From Doris montereyensis (taxonomy: Eukaryota > Mollusca > Gastropoda > Nudibranchia > Dorididae), in contig JAXRKP010000436.1 of NCBI GenBank assembly GCA_037039925.1, forward strand, positions 85,001 through 149,000: a stretch of DNA of 64,000 bases, in the 5' to 3' direction. A program made the translations under genes and the position numbers. How positions within the stretch are numbered: position 1 is the stretch's first letter; each line of letters begins with the position of its first letter. The notes under the pieces were generated by a model. That model did no database searches. It was not told the DNA's origin and saw nothing but the letters and a program-made list of their open reading frames with translations. Positions 43,881 through 64,000 of the stretch are shown here, one piece after another.

Positions 43881-44745
43881 AGACCCCAGGTCCAACGAGG
43901 TAATTACAATTATTAGGATTATATTCCTTAATTAAGTTAATAAACACTAACAGTAACACACCTCGGGCCTAACTAGTAAAATAAAGAAAAAACGAAAAAG
44001 GCGACCTCGGCTCCAACAAGATCCAGTATCGATTTGACTGACATCATTCCAAGGGGAGACATCCTTGGGTCCAACTCCAACGAGACCTCCAAAATGGTGT
44101 CGACGATCTCGTTGAATCCAAAAGACTAAATTCCATCAAAATGGGCTTTTATGTAACCACTCCCCCTCCACACACCCACCCACCAGCAAGACAAACAGAG
44201 GTCGGAACTTAAAATCATAAGGGATGAGTCTCATGTCCTCAACTTCCAAATCCAGACAAGTAGTAGGAGTGGGAGGCTTTCAAACAAAACAACATTTTGA
44301 CATGGTTATTTTGATTCCTTTATCCCTTGCGCCATTCAAAATTATGATTCCATATTCACCTATATACAAAATTAACATCCAAATTTCACTTTGCTGTATT
44401 CATGTATTATGACGTCTTTTAACATTACGAGCGAGAGGCCTAGGAGTCAAGGAGAGAGGGTATAAATTATATTTGATTACATGTACGTTAATTCATTTTT
44501 TTTGTTGTGATTATTTATTGAGAGCTTGTTTATTTGTATATTTGTAATTTACCCCGTTCGCCATTATGGTGATCTCAGGGTGAATTAAGAGTAAACAGCA
44601 AGATAAAAAATAAGTGAAAGAAGGAAAGGAAGTACCAGGATCACCCAACAACCGCCCACTATTTAGAGCATTATGTCAACAAACATAATGTAATTTCTTG
44701 TTTAAGGATCAATAAAGGATACCTTATCTTATATTCCATCAAAGG
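43881..44745. other. Possible LINE 3' part or spacer
   Basis: No motif recognised other than the possible tail at about 44705-44730. Confidence 0.35.
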
Positions 44746-46462
44746 GCACATCTGTGATTTCATAACAAAGATGTTTCCTATAACAACCCCGCAACAGCTA
44801 GGTCTGTGATTCCATAACAAAGACACTTCATATAACCACCCCTGCAACAGCTAAGTCTGTGATTCCATAACAAAGACACTTCATATAACCACCCCTGCAA
44901 CAGCTAGGTCTGTGATTCCATAACAAAGACACTTCATATAACCACCCCTGCAACAGCTAGGTCTGTGATTCCATAACAAAGACACTTCATATAACCACCC
45001 CTGCAACAGCTAGGTCTGTGATTCCATAACAAAGACACTTCATATAACCACCCCTGCAACAGCTAGGTCTGTGATTCCATAACAAAGACATTCATATAAC
45101 CACCCCAACAACAGCTAGGTCTGTGATTCCATAACAAAGGCATTTTATATAACCACCCAACAACAGCTAGGTCTGTGATTCCATAACAAAGACATTTCAT
45201 ATAACAACCCCCGCAACAGCTAGGTCTGTGATTCCATAACAAAGACATTTCATATAACCACCCCCGCAACAGTTAGGTCTGTGATTCCATAACAAAGACG
45301 TTTCCTATAACCACCCCAACAGCTAGGTCTGTGATTCCATAACAAAGACATTTCATATAACCACCCCTGCAACAGCTAGGTCTGTGATTCCATAACAAAG
45401 GCATTTTATGTAACCATCCCAACAACAGTTAGGTCTGTGATTCCATAACAAAGGCATTTTATATAACCACCCCAACAACAGCTAGGTCTGTGATTCCATA
45501 ACAAAGGCATTTTATATAACAACCCCAACAACAGTTAGGTCTGTGATTCCATAACAAAGGCATTTTATATAACCACCCTGCAACAGTTAGGTCTGTGATT
45601 CCATAACAAAGGCATTTTATATAACAACCCCAACAACAGCTAGGTCTGTGATTCCATAACAAAGCATTTTATATAACAACCCCAACAACAGCTAGGTGTG
45701 TGATTCCATAACAAAGATGTTTCCTATAACCACCCCCACAACAGCTAAGTGTGTGATTCCATAACAAAGATGTTTTATATAACACACCCCACAACAGCTA
45801 GGTCTGTGATTTCATAACAAAGGCATTTTATATAACCACCCCAACAACTAGGTCTGTGATTTCATAACAAAGATGTTTTATATAACCACCCCCACAACTA
45901 GGTGTGATTTCATAACAAAGATGTTTTATATAACCACCCCCACAACAACTAGGTGTGTGATTTCATAACAAAGATGTTTTATATAACCACCCCCCACAAC
46001 AACTAGGTGTGTGATTTCATAACAAAGATGTTTTATATAACCACCCCCCACAACAACTAGGTGTGTGATTTCATAACAAAGATGTTTTATATAACCACCC
46101 CCACAACAACTAGGTGTGTGATTTCATAACAAAGATGTTTTATATAACCACCCCCACAACTAGGTGTGTGATTTCATAACAAAGATGTTTTATATAACCA
46201 CCCCCACAACAACTAGGTGTGTGATTTCATAACAAAGATGTTTTATATAACCACCCCACAACTAGGTGAGTGATTTCATAACAAAGATGTTTTATATAAC
46301 CACCCCCACAACAACTAGGTGTGTGATTTCATAACAAAGATGTTTTATATAACCACCCCCACAACAACTAGGTGTGTGATTTCATAACAAAGACGTTTCA
46401 TATAACCACCCCGACAACAGCTAGGTCTGTGATTCCATAACAAAAGGCGCTTCATATAAGAT
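44746..46462. repeat. 53-bp satellite-like array, about 32 copies
   Basis: The unit contains CATAACAAAG, TATATAACCACCCC, CAACAGCTAGGT and CTGTGATT. Three homogenised blocks follow each other: GACACTTCATATAACC with CCTGCAACAGC (about 44840-45060), GGCATTTTATATAACC with CAACAACAGC (about 45400-45700), and GATGTTTTATATAACC with ACAACAACTAGGTGTGTG (about 45860-46390). No unique spacers separate the units, so it is not a CRISPR. Confidence 0.96.
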
Positions 46463-47769
46463 ACAATGTTCTGAAGCTTGTAACAAGTGCAATTTATTCT
46501 CATTGAAATGAAAGGAAGGTTTTAACTCGAGACAACACGGCAGTGAAAATCTATGGTTGATGAAAATCGGAAGAAATGGGAATCAAAGGAAGAAAGTAAG
46601 GAAATGCAACTCCTTAAACTCAAACTCAACACAAGATACAAATAAGATAGGTTAATTGTTCAAACAACTTGAAAAAACTGCATTAAATTGAACACATCAA
46701 AGGTAAACACATGAGGCTACATACATAAGCTGAATATCAAAGTCCAAGCCATTTTCAAAGCAACTATAAATGGTATACTGGTGCATAATGATATAGTGTG
46801 AACTTTCCATTTGCAAAGACCCTGGTGAACCTTTTGAGCGTAGTAGTATTAGTAACAGTGATCAAATCAGAATGGTGGACGATTCACATGGAGGAGAGGT
46901 GATTATATTATAATATTATCACAGGCAAGGTTTTATGTGATATGTTGTCTCTTCTGGAATCATTGTGGCAGGCACTTGTAGAAATGCGACATTTCCACGG
47001 TGTATTGGTTTATTTCAATAGGCGTAGACTCTCGTTTTCTTTTTGATTTCTAGTTTGCTTTGAATCAACATTAGACAATCCTATATAATATAACTATACT
47101 CCAAAAGAAACTCATTACTAAGACTGCCAAAGTGTCTAACTAAGAGTTCTACATTAATATCACAAGATTCAATATTGTGTCTTACTGGAAATGACTTGTC
47201 TCATACCTTGAAGTCAGACTGTGTTGAACCTTGTAGATTGCTGCATAACTTATATCATGCTCCCAATTCAGTTTGAAAGTCTACCTATATCTTTTCTCAA
47301 TGTCTTCAACAAAGTGCAAAAACCACGTTTTTGTGTCTGTAGCCAATTGCAATTTGTATACGTAACTTGTATCCTGTTCCCAATTCAGTTCTTTTCTCCA
47401 TGTCTTCAACAAAGTGCAAAAACCATGCTGTTGTGTATTCTGTGAGTGTCATGTGAAAACTCTAGAACTATGTTATCAAGATGTCAAGAACTTTGGGTTG
47501 GTGTACAGCTGCTTTCTTGTTTTGGATTTTTGTCTTCTGACTTTTTAAAGGATTCTAATGAAGGACGAAGGGAAGGAGAAAAGTCCAAATTGAGAATGAG
47601 ATTGTGTTTTCCTTCATGTAAAATAAATTGACCTTTTTGAGGTAATTATGCAGTGACATCTAAATCTATTGAGTGACATCTCTATATTATATAATATACG
47701 GTACATAAATCTTATATATATAATTCTCAGTTGGTTGTTCTTTGTACGTCAAAGGCTCTGTCACTGTCA
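46463..47769. other. No recognisable gene; one local duplication
   Basis: 'tgtcttcaacaaagtgcaaa' occurs twice (near 47298 and 47400) within a diverged duplication at about 47222-47440. Otherwise unremarkable. Confidence 0.5.
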
Positions 47770-47975
47770 CCAAGAGTAACCATCTTTTGCATGTAGGCTC
47801 TAAATGATCCTCAGGACGTTTTCATTTGAGGCATTTATCTACCAACAGTGACATTGAATTAATGAAAATTTCCTTGTTTCTCCGTCTTCAAGTTGAATTT
47901 TCGTTCACCCAAGGTGCAGTTTTCAACGGGTTTTGTAAATTAAAAAGTAGGAATAGTATCATTCTGTATAATCTC
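47770..47975 (+). repeat. Dispersed repeat R1, copy 2
   Basis: 'aagagtaaccatcttttgca' through 'attaaaaagtaggaatagta' matches 816-1000 and 48325-48510. It is followed at once by LINE copy D. Confidence 0.6.
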
Positions 47976-47979
47976 ACTG

Positions 47980-48317
47980 GTAAGTGGGTAGGTGCTTACA
48001 CCTGTATGGAGACTAAACGGCCCCATCCCTCCATGAGTCTCCTGCTGCCCTGCAGGGGGTTTTGGCTGACCAAAGGCTAAGGGAGTTAATCCCGACTGAA
48101 AATCACGACCTGAGTAAACGAAGATCGAAGTGAACAGTCAATCATAGACTACATAATAGTTAGCAGTGGCCTAGTGATCATCACCTGATGATTGCAAAAA
48201 TGAGATTACTGAGTGAGGAAAGCAAGCAGACAAACTACTGCATGTAATATGTCAACAAACATGGAAGTCAAAACAGGTGCCAGATGACTGGAGAAAGGGA
48301 ACACTAGTACCAATACA
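47980..48317 (+). mobile_element. RTE-like LINE copy D (three fused fragments)
   Basis: Leader with one monomer (47980-48102), then 'gactacataatagttagca' and 'atgattgcaaaaatgagat' (endonuclease end), then 'gtgccagatgactggaga' (RT start). Large internal stretches are missing between the pieces. Confidence 0.8.
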
Positions 48318-48324
48318 GGCCAGT

Positions 48325-48610
48325 AAAAGTAACCATATTTTACATGTAGATTCCAAATGATCCTAAGATTGTTTTCATATGAGGAAGAGTTATACCAAAA
48401 GTGACATTTAATGATTGAAATTTGTATTGTTTCCCCATCTCATCTTTGGGTGGAATTTTCATTCCCTAAGCCATTATTTTGAGCAGGTTTTACAATTAAA
48501 CACTTGGAATTGTACCGTTTACGCCTACCTGCGTAACCTCAGTATCGAATACTGATCCGATATAATAATGGTACTCATGGTGTTACTCGAGGTGTGACAT
48601 GTAATCTGGG
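48325..48610 (+). repeat. Dispersed repeat R1, copy 3
   Basis: The most complete partner of 816-1096, including 'ctacctgcgtaacctcagta' and 'ccgatataataatggtact'. LINE copy D sits between R1 copies 2 and 3. Confidence 0.6.
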
Positions 48611-49867
48611 GTATTTTTGCATGTTTTTGCCTATCAAAAGGTTAGCTATAGTACGAATAAAAACAAAGAGTGTATTGCATTTACGACTGATATCAGCTAC
48701 AGTAATTAGTATAACATGATGTCATCTTTTGTTAGAGCAGGAATCAAGCATACAGGAATGTCGAAAAATCAACTTAGGAATATGGGTTTGAGTGCTACAT
48801 ACAAATTCATGGTGTGTTAACAACCCCAGCAATAAAAATAACAAACTATCACAAATTCAACTAGATATCAATTAATAATAATACCCACACAAATGCACTG
48901 ACCTCAATACAAATTGAAGAAGGCTTTGGCATTAATGGCATCTTTTGTTTTCAAAAATGAAAAATTACTGAACCAACGATTGATCTCTAATGTCTAACTT
49001 TCTCTCAAGTTCAAAAATAAAATCACAGATTTGAATTTAAATAAAACTATGTGTTATGTAGGCAAAAGTAGGGTTTTTTAAAAACTATATGTGACCCAAT
49101 GTTATGAAATCATGGAGAGTCGCATGCACCATTTTCTGAGAGAACTGAAAGGACACCATCATTGTTTTCTCTCACCCTACGACGACATTGTCCTTTGGTT
49201 TCATCTAAAAGAAATAAAATAAACCAGATTATTTTTCAATGCAAACAAATTTATTCAAGGTTAATATATCATTTCTGTACACATGAACAGCAAACAAAAG
49301 TCTCTAACAGGCAGAGGAGCAACCGCATAGTAAACAAAGCTGAAACATGTTATAAATGAGCAAAGGCAAAACAATGAAAAAGAAATTTTAGTTCAAATAA
49401 GATCCGCAAGAACCTGTGAAGAAAATGTCAGATTAAACGTAAGATCAACTGTGGTCAACACACTTTTCTTTCAAGAAAGTTTTTAATGTTATCAATTTCA
49501 TACAATTTTTAAAGGCAGCTTGAAAATCCAAGACGGAAAAACAAAGAGTAAAAAAAAAGGAAAGAAAAAACCCACCCCAAACTAAACCAAGGGAATTTGA
49601 AGTAAAAAGAATTCATTAACTACAGAAGACAAACTAAACGACACTGATTAAATACTTCTACAAAATTTGCAGTAACGTAAATGCTTTGCTTCATGAGCAT
49701 GACAGTGGTACTGGATTTCCTATATCCTGACTTTGATATGAACACTTTCGTCACTAATGAGTTGCTGACAGATGATAAAGATTTGCACTAGCCTTTACAA
49801 AAATGTGCAATAAGAAAAATTTCTAATAACCTTTAAACAAAGATATGACATGGCAAAACTCTGTCAA
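48611..49867. other. No recognisable feature
   Basis: AT-rich unique-looking sequence. Confidence 0.5.
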
Positions 49868-50020
49868 GCACAATGATAAGAAATCTGATGATAAGAAATC
49901 TGATAAGAAATCTGATGATAAGAAATTTGATGATAAGAAATCTGTTGATAAGAAATCTGTTGATAAGAAATCTGATGACAAGAAATCTGATAAGAAATCT
50001 GATGATAAGAAATCTGATGA
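49868..50020. repeat. 12/15-bp tandem repeat (GATGATAAGAAATCT)
   Basis: About eleven units of GATAAGAAATCT with or without an extra GAT. Translates as KSDDKK repeats in one frame and as RNLMI repeats in another; no other coding evidence. Confidence 0.93.
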
Positions 50021-51360
50021 TGAAGAGAAAACAATTTGTGGTAGGACTAAGAATCTTTCCTATTGTTGTCTTTAGTATTCATTAATGAATCGGTCTGCGG
50101 TTACTTATTTGTGTACCCTGAACACCATAGGTGGTGATCTTCACATCAGGGTAAACATAAACTTTACCATGACAGTGTTAAAGTTGCCAAAGGATGTTTT
50201 AAGACACATATTTGTGTCCATAGGGCCTACGTTTTTAATAGCGCTCCAAAATTTGGCACCATATCCTACCTTTAACGAATAAATGGAGAAGTGTGTGTGT
50301 TGTTTGTCATTAAGTTAAGGCAAGAACAGCATGATGTAAACAGTCATTCCATTTGAAGCTCTCTCTCTCTCTCTCCCTCTTTCTCCATGATGAATGTTCA
50401 ACGAACGATGAACAATTTAATAAATTTAAAAAACCCACATCAATAAATCTGTATAACTAAGATTAAATTAAAGATTGAATGGAGAGTAATTGAAAAACAA
50501 GCCATCATTAACAATATAATATCACATGATTTGTTCTTGATTGTTGTTGGATTAATTTTAATCACATCAATCACATTGAGAAATCACATTGATCAATAAC
50601 TTTGCTACCAGATAGCATAGTATGAATGGAATCAAAGTGTCAGTGCTATAAAAAAATATAATAATGTTCATATCATGTCCATTTTTCATTTAGTGACCTT
50701 GAAATAGACAAAGCTTTTAAGTACCCCTGTAAGATACAAATCTTTGGTATTTATTTCGTTCAATGAGATCATAGGCACAATGCATTTTTGGCATCAGTCA
50801 TTTTGTTGGATTTTCAGACATCCTGAAAGTGATTTTCTAAAATATTCTAGGTACAGCATTTTAACAATTATATTCAAACTTTGTCTGAATTAGTGGGAGA
50901 CGGTTGGATTTTTGGAAATATTTATCATGGTTGCCATGGAAACGGCTGCCACCTTGAGTGGTAATAAAAAAAAGAAGATTAATTTCAAATTTATCTCCTC
51001 CCCAGTTTTTGTGCTATTCTTTTGGAATTTCACACACATACTCCTGGACATGTAACCTAAAGGCAAATAGAGAGTTTAAAAAATATATCTATTTTTACGC
51101 TTCAAAAATTGGTTAATCGACAATGTGATATTTTGCTATTTTTTTGGTGTTAAAATCACAAATATTACTGACAATTTTTCCACAAAATTGAGATATCTCT
51201 ATCAATTTTTTTACGTCTACGAACTAGTTATATGCCAAACTTCACCTCGATTGGGTCGATAAATAAGGAAGGAGATAGAATTTATGTTCCCAAAAAGGAG
51301 TTTTGAAAAAAATTGCATTTGAAAGAACATGGAAATTTGGACGGAAAAGGTGGTCCTACT
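50021..51360. other. No recognisable feature
   Basis: AT-rich unique-looking sequence with a short CT tract near 50362. Confidence 0.5.
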
Positions 51361-51486
51361 TTAAAACATTTTTGCTGGGCCGCTTTCCTCAGCCTCTTTT
51401 TCGACTCTGGCCTTCTCCTTGACTTTCCCATTGTCAACTTTCCTCTTCTTTTCTTTCAATCGAGCCTCCGATGCACGAATCGTACT
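51361..51486 (-). CDS. Candidate Lys/Glu-rich terminal exon or gene fragment
   Basis: Minus-strand open segment of 41 codons plus TAA (stop at 51361-51363), with the previous in-frame stop at 51487-51489. It reads RASEARLKEKKRKVDNGK, then KVKEKARVEKEAEESGPAK. The composition is unlike the AT-rich spacer around it and includes KKRKV, a classical basic nuclear-localisation type motif. A weak acceptor ('aaattag') lies right at its start. I do not recognise the protein; it could equally be part of a transposon or pseudogene. Confidence 0.3.
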   Translation of the reverse strand, partial: STIRASEARLKEKKRKVDNGKVKEKARVEKEAEESGPAKMF

Positions 51487-51489
51487 CTA

Positions 51490-52622
51490 ATTTACTACTT
51501 ATATTGCTTTCTGTTGTTGAAACGACAAACAGTTTAGAGATCGCAAGTTCACTTTCATAATGTAACCGATCAAGCCAATGGGTGCTGCCCGTATGTATGT
51601 ACCATGACTGCATGAAAACCAACCGGGCAACGCGAGGTCACAGGCACGGTCACGTCACCGAGTTGTTTGTGCTACTCACGTGCTAGCGTAGTACACTATT
51701 ATTGTATTGTAGAATGACAGTAGTACTGATGCTATGGGAATTTCCACTGTCCAGTAGGTGATGTCTCACAACCTGGAACTGTAGTTGTAGTGACATGCAG
51801 TTGGATGCTAGACAACTAGCTCCAAATAATAGTAGAGTACGATTCTGGTTGCATTCGAGCAGAGACGACTGATTGTTTATCATGTTCTTCAATTTCATGG
51901 CTTTTTCTTCAGTTTTGAGACTAACTTCCTTCAAAAGATGATCCATAAAAAATTATGAAGTCTCAGTGAGACAAATTCTTTGATGAAATCGTATACAGGA
52001 AATGTAAAACTAACGAGAAGTGCAATAAAAAAATTATGTTTTTTTTTTACCATAATATTCGATTTTAGTTTCAGGATCTGAAGTAAGTAGCCCATAAGTA
52101 AAATTCTTAAATAGCCAAAGGTCAAATAAAAATATCATTTATATCCACAATATGTGATTTTGAGGTTTGCACACAGCTTTTGATTTTTGACAGTACTGTC
52201 CTTAGACCAACCAGGAATCTTGGATGGGTAGCACATGATGCCATCTAGTGGTAGACAGTCGGACGAGGATTCTGATGCTATTTTTCCTTCGCCCTTCCTC
52301 GATCAGGGGGCCCTTCCTCGATCAGGGGCGACCCTGCTGGCAGGAAAAAATTCCTGTAAATATTTTGCACATCATGCGTTCAACCAGCCAGTTTTCCATG
52401 CAGCACTGTCCCTTTTGCAAAAGGCCCCTCTCCCTTCCCTTTAAAAATTTGCAGTTATTTTACTCATAAAACATTGGTATATTCTTGAACGTGGCGTTTA
52501 AAATTACAATTTTGAAGATTGCCAGTCAATACTGCAATCTTGTGCTCAAACTTGCAACAACAGTGAACATAAAAATGGATAGGACGACAATATAAAATTA
52601 ATTTTAAGTATTCTGAGCAATC
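51490..52622. other. No recognisable feature
   Basis: A short direct repeat 'cccttcctcgatcagggg' occurs twice at 52292-52327. Otherwise nothing identified. Confidence 0.5.
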
Positions 52623-52882
52623 CTTTCTTTCTTTATCAGTTCTGATTCTCGTCCGTGTACGGGTTTAGATGCCTGATATGACCACCCTCGGGGCTACCTT
52701 GTCCTGACATTTTCTGTTTCCTTCTGTGAAGGTTAAATTTCTTGGCCTTAATACTTCTTTTATATCTTCTTTCCTACTTTCTCTGTGGTCTTCATTTTGG
52801 CCTTTTACCTTGCGTTTCAGCATTGTACACTGATTTAGCTATTCTCTTGTCATTCATTCTGTTTACATGCCCAAACCACTAA
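52623..52882 (-). mobile_element. RTE-like LINE copy E (3' end)
   Basis: Minus strand: 'tggtttgggcatgtaaacag' ([10 protein letters not shown] region) to the family 3' end tgataaagaaagaaag. A usual 5'-truncated insertion, only about 130 bp beyond the ADGF stop codon and so probably within or next to its 3' UTR. Confidence 0.9.
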
Positions 52883-53014
52883 AATATAGTTACTAAATAA
52901 GTTAGATAAATGGATATAAATAAAGGTATGCGACTTTTGATTTGTTACTAGGTAGTATACCTGGTGGTAAAGGCTCATCTCATTATATCCAAGTCATACA
53001 TAACACATTTTGTT

Positions 53015-63776
<10,762 letters not shown>

Positions 63777-64000
63777 CTAAACACAGGGTGTGAAATACCA
63801 TGTTAATGATCTATGACAAAAGAAATGTAAAACAAGAAAACAAGACTTGAATAATTATGGCTCCACTTACAGTGCCATGAAAACACATTCCTGATCTATG
63901 CTTTTGATAAATGTAAAAAGCCAAAACAATTCTCAATTTAAAAAAAGTAGACATTTATCAATTGGGCTTACCACATATTATTATTATATTTATTATCATT

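Noticed and set aside
44746..46462. CRISPR-like array
   Set aside because: Units abut each other with no unique spacers, the locus is eukaryotic, and unit variation is typical of satellite drift.
49845..50075. 76-codon ORF with KSDDKK repeats
   Set aside because: Explained by a 12/15-bp tandem repeat; equally open in another frame, with no conserved flank.

Overview
The window is eukaryotic nuclear DNA, AT-rich and crowded with repeats. Two intron-rich animal genes can be recognised. Both gene families, a Polo-like kinase and a growth-factor-type adenosine deaminase (ADGF/ADA2), are well known in molluscs. Together with abundant microsatellites, tRNA-derived SINEs and RTE-like LINEs this suggests a marine gastropod mollusc. 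That placement is an inference, held at roughly even confidence.

Layout. Positions 1-6,900 hold a SINE, an anonymous dispersed repeat, a (TATC)n tract, a 2.6 kb hexanucleotide satellite that cuts into a Ty3/Gypsy pol remnant, a decayed LINE on the minus strand and a (GA)n tract. Positions 7,500-26,331 hold PLK1 on the plus strand in 13 exons, with a G2/M-like promoter signature (two CCAAT boxes and a CHR motif) just upstream. Its introns carry a foldback element, three DNA-transposon-like elements with terminal inverted repeats, a SINE and an internally deleted LINE. Positions 26,332-52,620 hold no convincing complete gene: this stretch is the PLK1 3' flank, SINEs, RTE-like LINE copies, and tandem arrays with periods of 79, 40, 66, 28, 56 and 53 bp. 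A lysine/glutamate-rich open segment at 51,361-51,486 (minus) may be a stray exon. Positions 53,015-63,776 hold the last six visible exons of the ADGF/ADA2 gene on the minus strand; its 5' exons lie beyond the right edge.

The two genes look functionally unrelated: a mitotic kinase and a probably secreted adenosine deaminase, convergently oriented about 27 kb apart.

The main quality observation is that conserved exons of both genes are broken by single-base length changes, nearly all in homopolymer runs (four in PLK1, one clear and one possible in ADGF). All splice sites and catalytic residues are intact. This looks like consensus error in a long-read assembly rather than two pseudogenes, and naive gene prediction here would split both genes. 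I found no new defence, biosynthetic or CRISPR-like system. The most original structures are the TIR-flanked elements in the PLK1 introns and the higher-order structure of the tandem arrays.
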